Positions 5,899 through 9,480 of a stretch of 9,480 nt of DNA are shown here, piece by piece. Every line of letters begins with the position of its first letter. Within the stretch, counting starts at the first letter, position 1. Below the pieces are notes generated by a model that did not search any database, was not told where the DNA came from, and saw only the letters and a list, made by a program, of their open reading frames with translations. Source of the stretch: Planctomycetaceae bacterium (GTDB lineage: Bacteria > Planctomycetota > Planctomycetia > Planctomycetales > Planctomycetaceae). Both the position numbers and the translations under genes were made by a program. The stretch lies in the NCBI GenBank assembly GCA_003445035.1, contig DLVV01000316.1, positions 1 through 9,480 of the forward strand, in the 5' to 3' direction.

Positions 5899-8406
5899 AT
5901 GAAGTTTCCGATTGTCATCGCCACGGTGCTCGGCGGTCTGATGTCTCCCCTCCAGGCAGCCGATCCCGCTCTCTCCCCGCGGGAGCAGGTCGACTTTTTC
6001 ACCGGCAAGGTCAAGCCGCTGCTGGTGAAGAACTGCTTCAAGTGTCACGCCGGTGCCAAGGTCAAGGGGGGGTTGCACCTGGACAACCGTGCCGGGTTGA
6101 TGAAAGGTGGCGACAGCGGGCGGGCGGTCAACCTGAAGCGACCCGAGAAGAGCCTGTTGGTTGAGGCGATCGGCTACGAGCTGGAAGGCTACGAGATGCC
6201 TCCCTCGGGAAAGCTGCCGGCCGACCAGATCGAGATCCTCAAGCGATGGATCCGCATGGGTTTGCCGATCACACCCGATTTCGCCGGGAAGATTGGCGAT
6301 TCAGACAAGAAAACGCCACAGGTCAATGCCCAGACGAAGGCGTTCTGGAGTTTCCAGAAGGTCAAACGGCCGTCGGCACCGAAGGTCAAGAATCGGGCAT
6401 GGGCCAAGAGCCCGATCGATCGATTCATACTTGCCGGCCTGGAACAGGCCGGTCTGGCGGCCCCGGTCGCGGTGGGAAAGACGGCGCTGTTGCGTCGTGC
6501 CACTTATGACCTGACCGGATTGCCGCCGACGCCTGCCGCGATTGATGCGTTCCTGGCCGATGAATCGCCGAGGGCTTTCGAAAAGGTTGTTGACCGACTG
6601 CTGAAATCGCCTCACTACGGCGAAAAGTGGGCTCGCCACTGGCTGGATCTGGTCCGCTATGCGGAATCCAACAGCTACGAACGTGATGACACCAAGCCAT
6701 ATGTCTGGCGATTTCGTGACTACGTGATCCGGTCGTTCAACAGCGACAAACCGTTCGACCAATTTGCCCGCGAACAACTTGCCGGTGACGAGCTGGAAGA
6801 GGTGACTCCCGCCGGTATCGTCGCGACCGGATATTATCGCCTGGGCATCTGGCAGGATGAGCCGGTGGACCGGGAGCAGTCGCGGTTCGAAGATCTCGAC
6901 GACATCCTGAGGACGACCACCGAGGTGTTCCTGGGACTCACCGTCGGCTGTGCACGTTGTCACGACCACAAGCTCGACCCGATCCGCCAGAAGGATTACT
7001 ACCGGCTGCTGGCGTTTTTCCGGAACGTCCGTCGTTATGGGGTGCGTGGCGGGGGTTCGGTCAAAGATGCCAGTATCACCACGGTGGCGACCGCGACCGA
7101 GTTGAAACGGAACCAGGACCTGGTGGCCAGGCACAAGCTCGACCTGGCCGATGTCCTGAAGCGGCTGAAAGGACTCGATGCGAAATACAAGGACCTGCTC
7201 GAAGGTGGCGAGGTTGACGACTTCAAGCGAGAGCAGAACCGGGTGCCCATCCTCAAGAAGAAGGTGCCGGGGAAGCTGTCCAAGGAGAAGTTCGACGCCT
7301 ACCAGAAGCTGGCCGCTCGCAGGGACCAGCTTCGTAAGTTCCGTCCACCCGGATTTTCACAGGCCCTGGTCGTCAAGGAACTCGGGCCCAAACCTCCGCA
7401 GACGTTCGTGCAGATCCGTGGCAACGCGCACGCTCGGGGAGACAAGGTCGAGCCCGGATTTCCACTGGTACTCTCACCGCCGGAACCCAACATCCGGCCG
7501 CTCGCCAAGGGCGCTCGTTCGGCGAATCGGCGACGGGCGCTGGCCGAGTGGATCACCAGCCGCGAGAACCCGCTGACGGCTCGGGTGATCGCCAACCGGC
7601 TCTGGCAGTACCACTTCGGCCGCGGCATCGTTGCCTCCTCGAACAACTTCGGCTTTGCCGGCCGGAAACCGACTCACCCGCAGCTGCTCGACTGGCTGGC
7701 TGCCGAACTGGTCGACGGGGGCTGGACGCTGAAGCGGATGCACCGCCAGATCATGCTTTCGGCCACTTACCAGATGTCCTCCCGCGCCAATGCGAAGGGG
7801 CTGGCTGCCGATCCCACCAACCAGCTGTTCTGGCGATACAACATGCGGCGGCTGTCCGCCGAGGAAATCCGGGACTCGGTACTCGCCATCAACGGTGCCC
7901 TGAACCGGAAGAAGATGTTCGGGCCGAGCATCTTCACGATCATCCCGCGCGAGATTCTGCAGGGGCAGTCACGGCCTGGAGCCGGCTGGGGCAATTCGTC
8001 GCCACAGGATCGCAACCGCCGCAGCATCTACGTGCACGTGAAGCGGTCACTGGTGGTGCCGATGTTCGAGAGTTTCGACGGGCCGGATCTCGACAACAGC
8101 TGCCCGGTGCGGTTCACCACCACACAGCCCACCCAGTCGCTGGCGCTGCTCAACAGCGAGTTCAGCCAGCGCGAGGCGAACGTATTTGCCGAGTTCCTCA
8201 AGAAACACGCGGGCAATGATTCCGCCGCGCAGGTCACACTGGCCCTGAAACGCGCTCTGCAGCGGACACCTACCGAAACCGAGGTCCGGCGGGGAGTGGC
8301 GTTGATCGATGCCTTCAAGACCCAGGACAAGGCGAGCCCGGAACTGGCCCTGAAGTCCTTCTGCCTGCTCGCGCTGAATCTCAACGAGTTCATCTATCTC
8401 GACTGA
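5899..8406 (+). CDS. PSCyt1-PSCyt2 (DUF1549)-PSD1 (DUF1553) planctomycete protein, complete
   Basis: An 835-residue protein with the full three-domain layout. Residues 1-20 are a signal peptide (MKFPIVIATVLGGLMSPLQA). PSCyt1 (about 28-120) has C46-F-K-C49-H50 and a later M100-P-P, the expected haem c site and possible Met ligand. PSCyt2/DUF1549 (about 170-380) has DLTGLPPTP, HWLDLVRYAESNSYE and a second CxxCH (C351-A-R-C354-H355) in GCARCHDHKLDP. Residues 395-475 are charged and helical, probably coiled coil. PSD1/DUF1553 (about 540-830) shows NPLTARVIANRLWQYHFGRG, LSATYQMSS, RRLSAEEIRDS and FDGPDLDNSC with TTQPTQSLALLNSEF. Unlike the paralogue at 1-1952 it lacks the beta-sandwich insert. Both CxxCH sites suggest an exported haem protein, but no enzymatic activity is established. 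It precedes DUF1501 by 55 nt, the usual two-gene order. Confidence 0.95.
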   Translation: MKFPIVIATVLGGLMSPLQAADPALSPREQVDFFTGKVKPLLVKNCFKCHAGAKVKGGLHLDNRAGLMKGGDSGRAVNLKRPEKSLLVEAIGYELEGYEMPPSGKLPADQIEILKRWIRMGLPITPDFAGKIGDSDKKTPQVNAQTKAFWSFQKVKRPSAPKVKNRAWAKSPIDRFILAGLEQAGLAAPVAVGKTALLRRATYDLTGLPPTPAAIDAFLADESPRAFEKVVDRLLKSPHYGEKWARHWLDLVRYAESNSYERDDTKPYVWRFRDYVIRSFNSDKPFDQFAREQLAGDELEEVTPAGIVATGYYRLGIWQDEPVDREQSRFEDLDDILRTTTEVFLGLTVGCARCHDHKLDPIRQKDYYRLLAFFRNVRRYGVRGGGSVKDASITTVATATELKRNQDLVARHKLDLADVLKRLKGLDAKYKDLLEGGEVDDFKREQNRVPILKKKVPGKLSKEKFDAYQKLAARRDQLRKFRPPGFSQALVVKELGPKPPQTFVQIRGNAHARGDKVEPGFPLVLSPPEPNIRPLAKGARSANRRRALAEWITSRENPLTARVIANRLWQYHFGRGIVASSNNFGFAGRKPTHPQLLDWLAAELVDGGWTLKRMHRQIMLSATYQMSSRANAKGLAADPTNQLFWRYNMRRLSAEEIRDSVLAINGALNRKKMFGPSIFTIIPREILQGQSRPGAGWGNSSPQDRNRRSIYVHVKRSLVVPMFESFDGPDLDNSCPVRFTTTQPTQSLALLNSEFSQREANVFAEFLKKHAGNDSAAQVTLALKRALQRTPTETEVRRGVALIDAFKTQDKASPELALKSFCLLALNLNEFIYLD

Positions 8407-8410
8407 ACCC

Positions 8411-8429
8411 GGCCGGAATACGTTCGGCC
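8411..8429 (+). other. Intercistronic stem-loop between PSD1 and DUF1501 genes
   Basis: GGCCGGA (8411-8417) pairs with TTCGGCC (8423-8429), one G-U pair included, around the loop ATACG. It starts 5 nt after the stop codon. No T-run follows directly, so it is more likely an RNA-stability or partial-termination element than a full terminator. Confidence 0.4.
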
Positions 8430-8461
8430 GAATCCGTTTCATCATCACAGCAGCCGATACC

Positions 8462-9480
8462 ATGACACAATCACACGCGAACTTCTGTGGCCGGACCCGG
8501 CGCGAGTTTCTCTGGGAGACCGGGGCCGGTTTCACCGGCCTGGCCCTCTCGGGTCTGCTCGACGCCGATTTTCTCTCTCGCCAGGCCGTGGCCGCCGACG
8601 GGCAGAGGAAGTTCGTCAATCCGCTGGCTCCCAAGGATCCGCACTTCGATCCCAAGGCCACCAGCGTGATTTTTCTGTACATGTACGGTGGGCCCAGCCA
8701 TATCGACACCTTCGAGTACAAGCCGAAGATGAAAGGCATGGACGGGAAGACCGTCGATGTGAAGACGTTCGGTCGAGGGGGACGGAAGAGCCGCGGGCGG
8801 ATCGTCGAAACCCGGTGGAACTTCAAGCAGCATGGCAAGTGCGGCCAGTGGGTCAGCGACCTGTTCCCCCATTTTGCGACGTGTGTCGATGACGTGGCCT
8901 TCATCCACTCGATGACGGCCGACAGTCCGATTCACGGGTCGGCGATGCTGATGATGAACTCGGGCAAGATCGTCTCCGGCAGCCCGTGCCTCGGGTCGTG
9001 GGCCAACTATGGCCTGGGGACCCAGAACGAGAACCTGCCCGGTTTCGTCGTGATGCTCGACCCCCGTGGCGGCCCGATCAGCGGAGCAAAGAACTGGTCG
9101 GCCGGCTACATGCCCGCCAGTTTTCAGGCCACGATCATGAGATCCCAGGGCAACGCGATCCTGAATCTCAAGCGGCCCGGCGACCTCAGCGACTCGATGC
9201 AGCGACGGTTGCTGGACACGTTGAGGGCGTACAACAACGAGCACCAGGTGCGGCGGGTCGACAACAGCGACCTGGCTGCTCGCATCGCCAGCTACGAACT
9301 GGCCTACAAGATGCAGTCCTCGGCGCCCGAGGCAACAGATCTCACGCAGGAGACCAAGGAGACGCAGGAAGCCTATGGACTTGATCGCAAGGAGAGTTCG
9401 TACTTCGGCCGCCAGTGCCTGTTGGCTCGTCGGCTGGTTGAGCGGGGTGTCCGTTTCATCCAGGTCTACTCGGGTGGCAA
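8462..9480 (+). CDS. Tat-exported DUF1501 protein, C-terminus cut by window edge
   Basis: The frame is open from ATG 8462 to the right edge, giving 339 residues. The N-terminus carries a twin-arginine motif T12-R13-R14-E-F-L, a hydrophobic stretch (GAGFTGLALSGLL) and a likely cleavage after AVAA, so the protein is exported folded by Tat. The DUF1501 core begins near residue 67: VIFLYMYGGPSHIDTF, then HSMTADSPIHGSAMLMMNSG (149-168) and RGVRFIQVYSGG at the edge. DUF1501 proteins are, as I recall, placed in the alkaline phosphatase/sulfatase superfamily; their activity is not defined. The product is normally encoded next to a PSCyt/PSD1 gene, as here, which suggests the two act together in the envelope. 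No Shine-Dalgarno is seen upstream; no alternative start is close. Confidence 0.93.
   Translation, partial: MTQSHANFCGRTRREFLWETGAGFTGLALSGLLDADFLSRQAVAADGQRKFVNPLAPKDPHFDPKATSVIFLYMYGGPSHIDTFEYKPKMKGMDGKTVDVKTFGRGGRKSRGRIVETRWNFKQHGKCGQWVSDLFPHFATCVDDVAFIHSMTADSPIHGSAMLMMNSGKIVSGSPCLGSWANYGLGTQNENLPGFVVMLDPRGGPISGAKNWSAGYMPASFQATIMRSQGNAILNLKRPGDLSDSMQRRLLDTLRAYNNEHQVRRVDNSDLAARIASYELAYKMQSSAPEATDLTQETKETQEAYGLDRKESSYFGRQCLLARRLVERGVRFIQVYSGG

Noticed and set aside
6301..7134. Minus-strand open frame opposite the PSCyt-PSD1 gene
   Set aside because: It has no recognisable domain and lies wholly inside a well-supported gene.
8047..9244. Minus-strand open frames over the PSD1 end and DUF1501 gene
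   Set aside because: They are antisense shadows; the plus-strand DUF1501 frame with its Tat signal explains this DNA.

Overview
The window looks like chromosomal DNA from a member of the Planctomycetota, probably a marine, Pirellula/Rhodopirellula-like lineage. The DNA is GC-rich. It carries two genes of the planctomycete-typical PSCyt1-PSCyt2(DUF1549)-PSD1(DUF1553) family, one DUF1501 gene with a Tat signal, an exported formylglycine-type sulfatase and a secreted leucine-rich-repeat protein with a C-terminal membrane anchor. Clear Shine-Dalgarno sites are almost absent. The phylum is inferred from gene content; no rRNA is present.

Layout, left to right. (1) 1-1952, minus: PSCyt1/PSCyt2 protein, 650 residues visible, C-terminus cut by the window edge. 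(2) 1953-2078: divergent promoter region. (3) 2079-3572, plus: exported sulfatase. (4) 3576-4178, minus: a glutathione peroxidase read through an in-frame UGA at the exact catalytic position, so most likely a selenoprotein; it is tail-to-tail with the sulfatase, with only 3 bp between the stop codons. (5) 4245-5726, minus: LRR protein, upstream of the peroxidase on the same strand. (6) 5727-5898: second divergent promoter region. (7) 5899-8406, plus: complete PSCyt1-PSCyt2-PSD1 protein. (8) 8462-9480, plus: Tat-exported DUF1501 protein, cut by the window edge.

How the genes fit together. The PSD1 gene and the DUF1501 gene form the standard planctomycete two-gene unit, separated by 55 bp. The sulfatase beside a second PSCyt gene is also common in this phylum and fits degradation of sulfated polysaccharide, though no substrate can be read from the sequence. 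The LRR-peroxidase pair may be a short operon of two envelope proteins.

The most notable item is the peroxidase. Naive ORF calling gives two fragments (3960-4178 and 3576-3956). The reading frame is continuous across TGA at 3962-3960. The protein motif on both sides matches the glutathione peroxidase active site with Sec in place of Cys. A near-perfect stem-loop begins 16 nt after the UGA, as expected for a bacterial SECIS element. No tRNA, rRNA, CRISPR array, insertion sequence or phage feature was seen.
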